DNA of 64,000 bases from Corydoras sp. C115 (GCA_019802505.1 JAFMOC010000003.1:5575001-5639000), one strand, 5' to 3'; counted from the first letter of the stretch, positions 1 to 12,837 are shown. Notes: generated from the sequence alone by a model not told the origin. Numbers and translations: made by a program.

Positions 1-155
1 AAAGCAAATAATTCACCTTGAATCATGTTTTCTGACTATGGGAGGAAATCTGAGAAGCAGGAGAAATACCACACAGACACGGGGAGAGCATGGAAACATC
101 CAGATTGGGATTTGAACATGGATCAGAGAGGTGGACGTGGTAACCAACAAGGTAA
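1..155 (-). mobile_element. tRNA-derived SINE (V-SINE-like), partial, cut by window edge
   Basis: On the minus strand this matches the head and central block of the main SINE of the window: the block 'actgtgggaggaaa' appears as 'gactatgggaggaaat', followed by 'acacggggaga' and 'catggaaac'. The 3' half lies outside the window or is missing. It is more diverged than the copies near 3.7 or 51 kb. Confidence 0.7.
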
Positions 156-725
156 AAATCATCGTGTGCAGCGATCAGAGAAAAAAAAAAAGGTCATGTT
201 TGTACTTATACTTTCATGTCTAGCTGGGAATGCTGGAGTAGGCCACAGGCCTACAATAGTACAATAGATAAATGAGAGCCAGGACGAAAAAGCACCATGC
301 ACTCCTAAAATCACATGCCATTCAATGTTAATGCCAGTATGCTTAACATAAGCCACTAGGCTGCATGTTTCCAAACCTATAAACAGTACTTTTTACTCCC
401 TTTTCTGCTTTTGTCGATTTGCATGGACTTTCCTACTAGCCTTCAGGCTGCATGTTAGCTATAGTCATGCTGCTGCCTAAGCATTCCTCAGCACACTCGC
501 TGCCATATTTTGTATGCATTTTGTCATCCAGATCGTGAGAGAATCACCACTGCCAAATTAGTACATAAAGCAAAGCTCGTTCCCTAGTTTTATAAGGAGG
601 TTTTCTTTATTTCTTATTTACCATTGCTGAATATTTACAACTGTTTATCTATAGGTTTTATTGGTTTCACCTTAACCTACCTCCGCCCAAATCACTGATA
701 CATTTTTTTCTACTGTTCAGTGCAT
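156..725. other. AT-rich stretch, nothing recognised
   Basis: No coding signal, repeat family or RNA gene is recognisable. A short A-run lies near 180. Confidence 0.4.
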
Positions 726-760
726 TTGTATACATATAACAGACAAAAAGTGGAACAAAA

Positions 761-1252
761 AGGAGGTGTGCCAAAAATTTTGACTGGCACTTAATATCAG
801 TTTCACTTACCGTAAAGATGGACTTTGTAGCTCTACGATTACAGACTGTAGTTCATCTGTTTGTGAACTACAGTACATACGGTTTTGTCCTTTTTACTCT
901 GTTCTGTTAATGGTCAGGACCCCAATAGCAGCACCATAGAACAGTTATTATTTAGTTGGTGCATTATTTCTATCCCAGCACTGTCACTAAAGTGTTTAAA
1001 TGAAACTACAGCAGCACTGCGGCACTAAAACCCTCTCACCACATCAGTGTCAATGCAGAACTGACAATAAACAATACACCACCCAGATTATACATGTTCT
1101 GTAAATGGTACAGACCAATAGAGAACAGAAATGGACATGACATAAAAAAAGAAAACAGATGTACTACAGTCTAATTTTAAAACTATGAAGTCCATCTATA
1201 AGTGGAGAAAATGGAGCAAGGTGATGTGTCCAAAATTTTAACTGGTACTGTA
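761..1252. mobile_element. Palindromic MITE within a duplicated Tc1-type end
   Basis: An inverted-repeat pair of about 43 bp bounds the core: 816-859, starting 'agatggactttgtag', and 1156-1197, ending 'gaagtccatct'. The core carries family blocks such as 'ggtcaggacccc' and 'tcagtgtcaatgcagaact'. Related blocks recur at 10.9 kb and at the right edge of the window. Outside the inverted repeats, 761-793 and 1219-1252 are direct copies of a block containing 'actgg(c/t)act' that resembles the end of a Tc1-type element. There is no coding capacity. A non-autonomous DNA element is the best reading, but the superfamily is inferred. Confidence 0.6.
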
Positions 1253-1254
1253 CA

Positions 1255-1527
1255 TGAAACTAAAGACAATGGACCATATTTAAGATGTATTTATGTGGTG
1301 TTCTGTCCCCATTGTGTCAAATTTAATAATTAAATGTTTAAAAATGTAATTAACTGAATTAAATTCATGTTGACCAGTAAATAACTGCAGTAGTTTGTTT
1401 GCAGTAAGCAATTTAGTTCCAATAATCTATGATAAAAAATAAATAATATGATGATTATTATTATTATTATTATTATTGATAAAAAAAAAAATATAAAATA
1501 ATATAAAATAATATATAAAATAATATA
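1255..1527. repeat. AT-rich low-complexity DNA with (ATT)n
   Basis: Contains an (ATT)n run near 1450-1478, an A-run, and 'aatataaaat'-type repeats. No gene is seen. Confidence 0.7.
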
Positions 1528-1670
1528 AACTTATTTGTAAATAAAATGGACTAGATACATTTTAGTTCCAAACATATATATTATTTAAAGGTGACCATTT
1601 CATTGATTATTGAAACCTTAAGCAAGTTATGAGGTTTACATGGATTTACATAGATAAATAACTTATACAC
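1528..1670 (+). repeat. Direct repeat, copy 1 of 2 (about 145 bp)
   Basis: This block, with landmarks 'ctagatacattt', 'aaaggtgaccatt' and 'gaaaccttaagcaa', is repeated in the same orientation at 4166-4312. There are only scattered differences and small indels. The two copies bracket the SINE/(TA)n/Tc1 cluster. No coding potential. Confidence 0.9.
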
Positions 1671-1673
1671 CAG

Positions 1674-1675
<2 letters not shown>

Positions 1676-1709
<34 letters not shown>
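1676..1709 (+). repeat. (TAA)n microsatellite
   Basis: An uninterrupted trinucleotide run directly after the first direct-repeat copy. Confidence 0.9.
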
Positions 1710-1734
1710 TAAAAAACAAATATATACTTTTTTG

Positions 1735-3346
<1,612 letters not shown>

Positions 3347-3349
<3 letters not shown>

Positions 3350-3652
3350 CAGCGCTAGGTATTCCCGGTTCGAATCCCCATCTGGGTGGAATTTCCATGT
3401 TCTCCCCGTGTCTGCATGGGTTTCCTCCGGGTTCTCCGGTTTCCTCCCACAGTCCAAAAACATGGATCAATTCAATTGAATTCTCAAAATTGCCCCATGT
3501 AAAGTGTGTCTGTGTGAGTGAGTGTGTGCCCAGCGATGGATTGGCGCCCTGTCCTAGGTGTATCTGCCCAGCTCCCGAGACGTTCTCCCCTGGATGGGCA
3601 TGGGGAACCCCACCGCGACCCTAACAGAGGATAAAGCAGGAGATAATGAATG

Positions 3653-3654
<2 letters not shown>
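3347..3654 (+). mobile_element. V-SINE-like element, 5'-truncated
   Basis: Begins inside the tRNA head ('cagcgctaggtattcc') directly at the broken end of the Tc1-type element. B box 'ggttcgaatcc' is perfect, the body is full, and the tail 'gataatgaatgaa' runs into (TA)n. The A box is missing. Confidence 0.9.

Positions 3655-3733
<79 letters not shown>
3655..3733 (+). repeat. (TA)n microsatellite between two SINEs
   Basis: A pure TA tract joining the tail of one SINE to the first base of the next SINE head at 3734. Confidence 0.95.
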
Positions 3734-3735
<2 letters not shown>

Positions 3736-4072
3736 CGGCACGGTGGCTTAGTGGTTAGCACGTTCGCCTCTCAGCATTAGGGATTCCCGGTTCGAATCCC
3801 CATCTGGGTGGAGTTTCCATGTTCTCCCCGTGTCTGCGTGGGTTTCCTCCGGGTTCTCCGGTTTCCTCCCACAGTCCAAAAACATGGATCAAGTCAATTG
3901 AATTCTCCAAATTGCCCCATATAGAGTGTGTCTGTGAGAGTGAGTGTGTGCCCAGCGATGGATTGGCGCCCTGTCCTGGGTCTATCTGCCCAGCGCCTGA
4001 GATGTTCTCCCCTGGATGGGCATGGGGAACCCCACCGCGACCCTAATAGAGGACAAAGCGGGAGATAATGAA

Positions 4073-4075
<3 letters not shown>
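3734..4075 (+). mobile_element. V-SINE-like element, full length
   Basis: Starts 'ggcggcacggtggctt', with A box 'tggcttagtgg' and B box 'ggttcgaatcc'. The central block and tail 'gataatgaatgaa' are complete. One of the best-preserved copies, and probably young. Confidence 0.95.

Positions 4076-4162
<87 letters not shown>
4076..4162 (+). repeat. (TA)n followed by T28
   Basis: TA tract to 4134, then 28 consecutive T. It separates the SINE from the second direct-repeat copy. Confidence 0.95.
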
Positions 4163-4165
4163 CAA

Positions 4166-4312
4166 AACTTATATTTGTAAATAAAATCGCACTAGATACA
4201 TTTAAGTTTCAAACATATATATTACTTAAAGGTGACCATTTTATTGATTATTGAAACCTTAAGCAAAGTGATGAGGTTTACATGGATTTACATAGATAAA
4301 TAACTTATCCAC
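4166..4312 (+). repeat. Direct repeat, copy 2 of 2
   Basis: Same orientation and order as 1528-1670. Small differences include 'atcgcactag' for 'atggactag' and 'aagcaaagtgatg' for 'aagcaagttatg'. The flanks of the two copies do not match beyond the repeat. Confidence 0.9.
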
Positions 4313-4859
4313 ATAGAAAGTGATAAACTCCCAGTTTTATATTGTTTCATGTTATATTACTTATAATATAACATGATATATTGGATATATAGGATATTGT
4401 TATAACCTAAACAAGATTTTAATTTTATTTCACTGGACAACCACTTGAAAGAACAACAGTAAATATATTTTTCTGAATCTGTGGCTGCATCACTTAAAGT
4501 TATGGAACCAGCCAGAACTCATCTCTCCAAATTAGAGTTGATGTTTCCATGTCAATGTGTGTTTTTATTTTGCTTTTCCATTATGACAAAGGATCATCAC
4601 TGTGCCACCTATCATAAATGAAACTGAAGATATCAGAAGTGAGTTAATCTAATTCCCTTCTTTCATTAAACATAGCATGTCATTTAATATTGAACTTGGC
4701 TGGGGATCAGAAACATCTGGTTATAGGCATGAAAGATTATGGAACTATGGAAAACTTATATACATATACAAGAACATAACAAGAAAGTTGAATCTGCTTC
4801 CAAAGAAAACTTCAAAGTTCAAGCTCAAGTCTAAAGTATAAAAACCCACAGAACAACAT
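4313..4859. other. AT-rich stretch, nothing recognised
   Basis: Contains short TATAA-rich near-palindromes around 4340-4400 but no gene or repeat family I can name. Confidence 0.4.
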
Positions 4860-5049
4860 GGATTCAAGGTGCATTAAATGCTATAAATTGTCTCTATATA
4901 GTGCATCTGTGTAAGAGTGTTTGAGCCCAGTGATGGATTGCTGCCCTGTCCTGGGTATCTGCCCTGCGCCCAAAACATATTCCCCTTGATTGGCATGGAC
5001 AACTACTGCCAGGTATACTACCTCTCAGTAATAGAGAAAATGAATTATA

Positions 5050-5050
<1 letters not shown>
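4860..5050 (+). mobile_element. V-SINE-like element, old 5'-truncated copy
   Basis: Retains 'cccagtgatggattg', 'ccctgtcctgggtatctgcc' and a degraded 'attccccttgattggcatgg' block. The head and central block are missing. Divergence is much higher than in the copies at 3.3-4.1 kb. Confidence 0.75.

Positions 5051-5052
<2 letters not shown>

Positions 5053-5088
<36 letters not shown>
5053..5088 (+). repeat. A36 homopolymer
   Basis: A run of 36 A directly behind the decayed SINE tail. Confidence 0.95.
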
Positions 5089-5089
<1 letters not shown>

Positions 5090-5091
5090 AA

Positions 5092-5934
5092 GCTATTGTA
5101 AAACATTTCTCAATACAATTTCAATGCAAAGGTAAGTTTTATTTTCTTTAATATAAAGAGGACTATGGTAGTTTTCATCCATGCATAGGATTATAGGTGA
5201 TATAATTACTGTTCAATATCCAAACAGCCTAGGTGAATCACATGAGCCGAATCACATGGGGAAAAAAAAGACTGGGGGGGGGGGGGGGGGGGGTTACAAG
5301 TGCAAAAAAGATACAAACACAAAAAAGCAAATACAAAATCATGATTATGTCCAATATGAAATACTGTTATGATTTTTGATAAATACAGATGCGGGCAACA
5401 TTTATCCTGGTAATACCAATCCTCAAAGAATAGGAAGTAAGATTCAGCCTGAAATCGAGTTTTCTGCAGGGACAGATTCCTTTCTGCTGTTCAGGCTGTT
5501 CATTGTGTGTTCATGTTCAAAGCAAAACCGAACTGTTTTTTGTGTATTCCTGTGAAATGCCCAGATAAATTGCTTACTGAGAGTCAGAATAAGCTCTTTC
5601 TGTATTTCGTTCCTGTCCCTCCTGTTTAATCTCCATGCCCAGGCTGGCATGTTCCTACTTTCATTTCACAGGCCTCTTTTCTAATTTCTCCCAGACTAAC
5701 TTTTCTTTAGCATAATTTATTCATGCAGTTATCTCTTTTTTCAGTACTGTATACTTTGAAATATTTTAGTTCTGTATGCCCTCATTTAACCTTCTTTGTA
5801 ATAATTCATGCTAAAGTGGATTGGATGACCTTTAATGTCTTATGGTAACTCTCAGGTCCAATGTGGGTTTAAGTCTGACTTGTCTAGCCACTTGATATAG
5901 AGTAATGATTACTATGTGTCTCATATCATCATCT
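5092..5934. other. Unrecognised sequence with a G20 tract
   Basis: No coding signal with family resemblance. The only unusual feature is the G-run annotated separately. Confidence 0.4.
5274..5293 (+). repeat. G20 homopolymer
   Basis: Twenty consecutive G after 'aaaaaagact'. It is capable in principle of G-quadruplex formation. In an otherwise AT-rich region it may also mark an assembly or sequencing weak point. Confidence 0.95.
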
Positions 5935-6135
5935 TCTACCTAATCCAATACTAGGATGGTTCCCCATGCCTATCCAGGGAAAACATTTCGGTCACTGGTC
6001 AGATACACCCAGAGAAAACCCACGGAGCTGAGGGAACTACATTGAAACTCAGATCTCTACGGTCAGGATCAAATCTGTATGCCCGGCGATGAGAGGCAAA
6101 CGTGCTAACCACTATGACACCGTGCTATCCCACTA
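5935..6135 (-). mobile_element. V-SINE-like element, internally deleted
   Basis: On the minus strand the head 'gtgctaaccacta' complement, a degraded B box, and the 'gttccccatgcctatcc' 3' body are present. The region between the central block and 'cagatacaccca' is shortened. Confidence 0.75.
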
Positions 6136-6589
6136 TTTTTATGTATTACTTTTAAATAAATATTAACCAATTTAGTCTGCTGTTTTTTTCCTCTCTTTCT
6201 TTATTATTAGTGGATACCCTGTTTGTTTTCCTGTTTTCAAAATCATGCCCTGGACTCATGGTTCTAATCCCCATCCTTAGCTGCACCAATCACCACATAA
6301 AATCATTTTGCCTTAAAGATTATATCCCTTAATTCTAACACGTATTTTCTTGTTGTTGTTTTTTTCTGCTGCTCTTCCAGCATTTGAAACCTCTTCCTTC
6401 ATCCTTTTAGCAGTGTTTCATAACAGAAGTTTTATTAATTATTTGTTTAGAGGCATAATGAATAATTCTATTTATTCCTGACATTGATTTACTTTAAGAC
6501 AATAGAGGTAAAATCTTTACCACATTCAGTAAGTACCTCAAAGATTATTACAATATCATTTATATGTTAAAGCTAAAAATTGTGAGTTG
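6136..6589. other. AT-rich stretch, nothing recognised
   Basis: No supported feature. Confidence 0.4.
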
Positions 6590-6599
6590 TACCAACCTC

Positions 6600-7150
6600 A
6601 AATTCAATTCTGGAGTACATTATTGATCAGGATGAGGTCGGCATGGACCAGCACAAGGCAGAGACAGTCAGACAATGGCCCCAGCCAACTATTATTAAAG
6701 AGCTGCAAAGATTACTGGGTTTTGTCCAGTTTTGATTTATTAGACATCTAATTTCTATAGCAAAGCCAAAGACAGTGCTAATAAACAACAAGAATAAATC
6801 ACTTTAATAGTACATAGATGCTGTTGACACCATCAGCAGACTAAAGAAAAAATTGCTTGTGCCTCCTATTATTAAACATCATGATCCCAGGATTTGGTTG
6901 TAGTGGTAGATGAATCTAATTCTGGGGAAGGAGCTTATTTTTGCAACTTTCTAGCTGCCCGAACAACATTTTTTCTTCCTGTGCCGTCTTTTTAAAAAAA
7001 GTTAAGTATCGACGGACACGATTACTGCTGACAACAAAGAATTAGTGGCCATAAAACTGGCCTTCAAACTGACAATCGAGACCTGAATTTATTTGTCGCT
7101 AAAAACATCTCGACCCCAGACAATCTCGCTAGGCATTTTTTTCCCAGTGT
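6600..7150 (+). pseudogene. Ty3/gypsy pol fragment (RT end to RNase H), decayed
   Basis: From 6610 one frame reads LEYIIDQDEVGMDQHKAETV and continues to QWPQPTIIKELQRLLGFVQF. This is the characteristic stretch at the end of the gypsy reverse transcriptase, where families read 'GYxID..G..M...K...V..WP.P...KELQRFLGF'. In-frame stops follow at once. Later fragments in shifted frames (PPIIKHHDP, then VVVVDESNSGEGA) match the RNase H entry region, including the usual VVxVDASxxGxGA motif with E for A. No LTRs are seen next to it. It is an old fragment and cannot encode protein. Confidence 0.75.
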
Positions 7151-7234
7151 TTTAACTTTATACTTACTTACTAGACAGGATCAAAGAATGTGTGTAAAAA
7201 TGCCAAGTGACACTGCCTTACCGACAGAGTTCCA

Positions 7235-8422
7235 CTATTTTGCAGTGGTGAACGCCACGGAGTGAGAATTAGCTCCTCGGTGGGGTGGAATCACCAGGCA
7301 GTAATCATCACTGGAATGAAGTGAACGAGTCGGAGTGTGTTTTGAAAAGATAGAGTGATGGTAAGAGGGGGCAGATCCAGAAATGCTCCTGTAGGCCAGA
7401 GTCAGTGGCAGCGAGCAGCTACAGGGAGCCAATGAAGAGAACTGAGTAGCGGAGTGACATGAGTTCGCTTGGGCTGGTTGAATACAAGTGGTGCTGCAGA
7501 GTTCTGAATTAGCTGTAGAGGCCTGAGTGTTGAAGCAACACATTACAATTATCAACCTGGGATAGGATGAGGGCTTGAACTAATAGCTGGGTAGCATGTT
7601 CAGTCAAGAAAGGTCTGATCTTTTTTATGTTGTAAAGAAGGAGTCTGCAGGAATCGGCGGTTTTGATAAATGATCAGAGAGTTTAAGGTGGGAGTCTAGT
7701 GTGAAACCAAGATTGCGGTCCGAATCGGTTGGAGAGATTGTGGAGCCATCAATTTGGAAGCTCTGTTTTTGCTCAATTTAATTTGAGATGAGGGGCCTTC
7801 ATTCAAACATATAACGGTGAGACTGATTTGAGATCGTGGTGTTGTCAGGGGCAAAAGACAAATGAAGCTGAGTGTCATCAGCATAGCAGTGGTAAGAGAA
7901 ACCATGCGCCTGAATGACTGTGCTCAGGGATGTCACATAGTGAAAAGAGGAGAGGACCAAGTACAGAGCTCTGAGGAACAACAGTGAGTACTTGGTGAGA
8001 GTTAGAGATCTCCCCATTCCATGACACTTTGAAGGTCCTTCCTGTTAGAGAGGATCGAAGCCATTCAAGTGTCATACCAGAAAAACCTAATTCAAATAGA
8101 GTGGACAGTAGAATCTGATGATTTACTGTATCAAAAGCGGCCAAAAGGTCTAGCAGAATGGGGACAGAGGATTGAGAGTTAGCTTTGGCAGATATAAGTG
8201 AGTCAATCACAGAAAGCAAGGCTGTCTCAGTGGAGTGACCACCCCTAAAACCAGACTGATTGGGATCAAGGAGTTTGTTCTGATTTAGAAACCTGGAGAA
8301 CAGTGTAGATACCACCCGTTCAAGTGTTTTAGACAGGAAAGGTAAAAGTGATACAGGTCTGTAGCTCTCCACCAAATTTGGGTTGAGCGTTGGCTTTTTG
8401 AGCAGAGGTTTGACTATAGCCT
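7235..8422 (-). pseudogene. L2-type LINE reverse transcriptase fragment, broken
   Basis: Non-LTR retrotransposon reverse transcriptase, which would copy RNA at a nicked target. A 165-codon open block at 8375-7878 shows ESYRPVSLLPFLSKTLERV, then QSGFRGGHSTETALL, the motif-A region LLDLLAAFDTVNHQ, and a degraded PQGSVLGPLLF (here PQSSVLGPLLF). A frameshift follows. The catalytic YADD is still readable in a neighbouring frame at 7885-7874 (YHCYADDTQLHLSF). Downstream fragments correspond to the thumb region (LVQALILSQVDNC). The order fits the L2 clade common in fish. Endonuclease, ORF1 and 3' tail are absent. Several frameshifts make it non-functional. Confidence 0.85.
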
Positions 8423-8430
8423 ATATCACA

Positions 8431-9275
8431 GATATACCACAACACACAATCCCTGCAAGTCAGTTACTTGTTAAATCAGGAAAGCCAGTACTGTAATTAT
8501 TACAGACTTTACTCTAAAATGATAATCTATTCTGAGTAAGGCTTTATAAAACCTTTTAACCTTTATGGCCAACCTGATATATTCTAAAACATAAGCTTTT
8601 TGAAAAGAAAGACAAATTATTATATACAAGGGAGCCAATAAAGCATATCAGATCAAATAGCTGCCAACAGCTGCCAAAAATTGATAAAGTAACAAGTGTA
8701 GCTGAGCAGCTAAATCCATTCAGAACAAAGAGTGTTATGCGACTCTTTATAAATGTAAAAGCAATCTGGCATAGCTGCATACACAACCCAAAGATCCCAA
8801 CAGAGCTAATTTATTTATAATTAATGCATTTTTAAATTATTTTTTATAATAATTATGTTTATAGTTTAGTCCATCTGTTTCTTTTTTATTTTCAACTTTA
8901 CAATTTGGACAGCATCTAAGGATATTTCTCAAAAGAGACAGAAACAAGCAATGCAGTCAAATTGATTATGGCAATTCAGACCCTTGTCCACCACTCTTTG
9001 GAATTAAACACATGACATACTTGCTATGAGACAAAAATGATAATTGTGGCACCCAAAAATAATTAAAAAAATAACAAAATCAAAAGTTTACATGTCTCTT
9101 TTTTAACATTTCTTCCTCCCTCCCTCTCTCATAGTAAAATCACATTAGCAAAAAAATTACCAGTTTATTAAGACATTTGTCACTTGAAAAATATAAATGC
9201 AAATGTACAAGCGTAACTAGTTACTAGACTCTCTACAAATGCACCATGGGTAATGGTAGAAAAGGCAAGGCAATT
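8431..9275. other. AT-rich stretch, nothing recognised
   Basis: No supported feature. Confidence 0.4.
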
Positions 9276-9278
9276 CTG

Positions 9279-9405
9279 AAATGGTAGCTCAGTAGGTTAG
9301 GATGTTGGGCAATCAAAAAAGGTTGAGGGTTCAATCACTGAGTCCACCTAAGCAAGGCCATTAACCTGTTATGGATGACCCTGTGCTGTTACCATAATTA
9401 TCAAG
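9279..9405 (+). mobile_element. Second tRNA-derived SINE family, 3'-truncated
   Basis: Head 'ggtagctcagtaggttagg' with A box, a degraded B box 'gggttcaatcac', then 'agcaaggccattaacc'. Clearly distinct from the V-SINE-like family. The reference copy is at 25965-26154. Confidence 0.7.
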
Positions 9406-9410
9406 TTAGA

Positions 9411-10908
9411 ATACTTTTAAGTCCCTTTGACAGAACCTTCTGCAAAATAAAGCAACATAAAACTCTATATTTGTATTTATATCTGTATTTATATCTGTAT
9501 TTTCTATACCATAACAACTGTTCTTTCTAATATAGATAAAAATGTAAATCTTTACTGAATTGACAAGTATAAAAACAAGATAACCAATTTTATCACTGAT
9601 GATTTTGATTAAGTTTTTTTTGTAAATAAACAAATGTCAAATTTTGCACTTTAAAATGTTGGGATATGGGCATTTTTCCAGTTCCATTTTCATTTACTAA
9701 AACGTTCCAAATGTTTAGAACTGCATAATGTTGCAATTTATGTTGCATTTTTCACTTTAGCTGCTCTTCAGTCTCTGGTGGATATTCTATGATCTCTCTT
9801 TTTGGAATCACTATATATTGTAAGCATGGAAAAGGTCTGTGCTATACAGAAAAGACAGTCGGGCACACACTTTATTCTTTGCACGTCCACCTTGAGGTAG
9901 CACAAGCAAAATAACGCTATTTTTAATAAAATATCCAAGCTTCTTCCCTCAAAAATATCATCTCTCAAAAATCCAGATAGGTACACTCACATCAATTATA
10001 CCTGCAAGTCACCCATGCCTGGGCACTAATGCACCCCAAATTAGGACAAACATTCTTCTGAAAATAGCAACATCAGCTTTATCTTTTGACCAGATAAAGC
10101 TGTAAATTTTCTGTTATTATTTCATTATTTGTTCCATTACATTCTTTATTTTAGTGGTAAATACAAAAAATTATGTAAAAAATGTATTAGCAAAAATATT
10201 TGATTTCACACACATACTCACAATACACATACTCCAACTAAAACATACTATTTTACTTGCAAAGGCAAAAGTAACATTATGCAACTCAGAAAGAAAATAA
10301 TCAGCAATTAGCAATTCACTTGGTAAAACAGCCTTTTCCAGTTTTATCATGCATGGGATCTGAGCTGATGAAAATAATTTAAGTCATCTAATGCTGGATT
10401 AAAAACAGATAAGAAGCTTGGTCCCAGATAAATATAAAATTCACATTCCTACTTTCACCTTGTTAATGTCCTCTATCTTATTAGTGCAAATCCTCAAAGG
10501 AAGTGTTTTATGAATTCATACTGTGTTGACATGTACGCAATTTACTACACCATCTGGCTCACCAGCCCGTTCTCATCCCTCCATCTTCATTCTTACAGTG
10601 TAAAAAGGAAACGCACAGCAGAAGAGCAAAATATTGGTTGAAAAAGGTCTGTTCTCACAGCCTGACCAGTGTGAAAGAAATATTACTGGGCATTCAGCCA
10701 GATGTGAACTGGGGCAAATAGTCTGCTCCCGTTTGTAATTTATTACCTTATTACCACTAAACCTGTAACGGTGGAGAAGTCAGATGAGAGGAGAAAGATG
10801 TATCCCGGTAAACCATTATATATATGAGCTGTTTGATCACATCTGTTACTGAACTGTATTGTTTCTTCACTACACAAGCTTGAAGAATTGTATATACATA
10901 TATTTATA
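9411..10908. other. Unrecognised AT-rich sequence
   Basis: About 1.5 kb with no family resemblance I can name and no long open frame. Confidence 0.4.
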
Positions 10909-10910
10909 CA

Positions 10911-11000
10911 GACACAGATGCAGTGAGTGCGTTTGAGTGCAGCACCTCTGTTGTAGCCTCATTTAAAAACATCTCTAAGACACTGCTGGGATAATAACAA
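10911..11000 (-). mobile_element. MITE fragment (family of 0.8 kb)
   Basis: Shares blocks 'gatgcagtgag', 'catttaaa' and 'gacactgctgg' in the same order as the copy at 63.8-64 kb. In that shared orientation it is the reverse complement of the element at 816-1197. Only about 90 bp remain. Confidence 0.6.
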
Positions 11001-11008
11001 ATTATATA

Positions 11009-11030
11009 CACACACACACACACACACACA
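11009..11030 (+). repeat. (CA)n microsatellite
   Basis: Short CA run immediately before the TA target of the Tc1-type element. Confidence 0.9.
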
Positions 11031-11032
11031 TA

Positions 11033-12624
11033 CAGTGGAGGAAATAAGTATTTGATCCCCCACTGACTTTAAAAGTTTTAATACAAAAAAACAAATGAAA
11101 CGTCTCATAATTTTATGCCAGTTTTATTTTAACAGTGCCACATAGAATATCAAAAGAAAAATGGAGAAAATTACATGAAATGAGAAATATAAAATAATTT
11201 GCACTTCATTGAGGGAAATAATTATTTGATCCCCTAGTAAAACCATGACTAATGTTGGCTCCCACAGACCACTGACACACCCTAATCACAGTGAAGTCAT
11301 TACCTGAATGAGAGACACCTGTCCCAAATTATCACCTGTATAAAAGTCCACCTGGCAACAGTCTCAGTGACACTCCAACATCTCCACGAAGGGCAAGAGT
11401 AAAGAGCCGTCTAAAGATGTCAGGGACAAAATTGTTGACCTACACAAGGCTGGAATGGGCTACAAAGTCATAAGTAAAAACCTGGATGAGAAGGTGACAA
11501 CTGTTGGTGCAATTATTTGGAAGTGAAAGAAGTACAACATTACTGTCAATCGACCCAGGCCTGGAGCTCCATGCAAGATATCACCTCGTGGAGTCTCATT
11601 GATCATGGGAAAGGTTAAAAATCAGCCAAGAACTACACGGGAGGAGCTGAGTAATGATCTCAAGGCGGCTGGGACCACAGTCTCCAAAAAAAACATTGGT
11701 AATACACTGAGACGTAATGGTTTAAAATCATGCAGTGCACGACAGGTTCCTCTGCTCAAGGAGGCTCACGTCCAGACCCGCCTCAAGTTTGCCAATGAAC
11801 ATATTAATGACTCCGAGAGAGACTGGGAGAAGATGCTGTGGTCAGATGAGACCAAAATTGAGCTCTTTGGCCTTAACTCAACTCGACGTGTTTGGAGGAA
11901 GAAAAATACAGGATATGACCCTAAGAATACCATCCCCACCATCAAGCATGGTGGTGGAAGTGTTATCTTTTGGGGATGTTTTTCTTCTAAGGGCAAAGGC
12001 CAACTTCACCGCATTGACGGGAAGATGAACGGGACCATGTATCGCAAAATCCTGGGTGACAACCTCCTTGCATCTGCCAGGGCACTGAAAATGGGTCGTG
12101 GATGGGTCTTTCAGTACGACAACGACCCAAAACATACAGCCAAGGAAACAAAGGACTGGCTCCATAAGAAGCATATCAAGGTCATGGAATGGCCTAGCCA
12201 ATCTCCTGACCTCAATCCCATCGAAAATCTATGGAGAGAGCTGAAGTTTCATGTTTCCAAATGCATGCTTATAAACTTTAAGGATTTGGAGGTGATTTGC
12301 AGAGAGGAGTTGGCCAAAATTACTCCTGAAGTGTGTGCAAACCTTATAAAAAATTATAAGAAACGTCTGACTGCTGTGCTTGCCAACAAGGGTTTTGCCA
12401 CCAAGTATTAAATGATGTTTTACTAGGGGATCAAATACTTATTTCCCTCAATGAAATGCAAATTATTTTTTATTTCTCATTTCATGTAATTTTTTCACTT
12501 TTTCTTTTAATATTCTGTGTGTCACTGTTAAAATAAAGCTGGCATAAAATTATGAGACGTTTCATTAGTTTTTTTGTATTAAAACTTTTAAAGTCAGTGG
12601 GGGATCAAATACTTATTTCCTCCA

Positions 12625-12627
<3 letters not shown>
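11033..12627 (+). mobile_element. Tc1-type transposon, both ends present (1595 bp)
   Basis: Flanked by TA at 11031-11032 and 12628-12629. The terminal inverted repeats are about 208 bp: 11033-11240 and 12418-12627. Each holds two direct motifs, an outer one containing 'aagtatttgatccccc' and an inner one containing 'tatttgatcccctag', giving the IR/DR layout in which transposase binds twice per end. The ends look well matched, so the element could in principle be mobilised in trans. Its own transposase is dead. Confidence 0.93.
11386..12411 (+). pseudogene. Tc1 transposase (DD34E), start codon lost and one nonsense codon
   Basis: The conceptual frame runs 342 codons including the stop. The expected initiator reads ACG at 11386-11388. 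Codon 47 is TGA (11524-11526) where the family normally has tryptophan in the DNA-binding domain (IIWK*KKY). From 11599 the frame is open to the TAA at 12409-12411. It carries SDETKIELF, the glycine box HGGGSVIFWG, FQYDNDPKHT and SPDLNPIENLW. There are 34 residues between the last D and the E. Catalytic residues are thus intact, and the damage is confined to the N-terminal DNA-binding part. A protein starting downstream would lack the first helix-turn-helix and is unlikely to bind the ends. Confidence 0.9.
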
Positions 12628-12675
<48 letters not shown>

Positions 12676-12695
12676 GTGTGTGTATATATATATAA

Positions 12696-12779
<84 letters not shown>

Positions 12780-12837
12780 TATATATATATATATATATAT
12801 GCATATATACATATATACACATACATACTTATACACA

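Noticed and set aside
3734..3810. tRNA genes suggested by the A and B boxes of the SINE heads
   Set aside because: The heads lack a foldable anticodon arm with a proper acceptor end. They continue into SINE bodies, so they are pol III promoters of SINEs, not tRNA genes.
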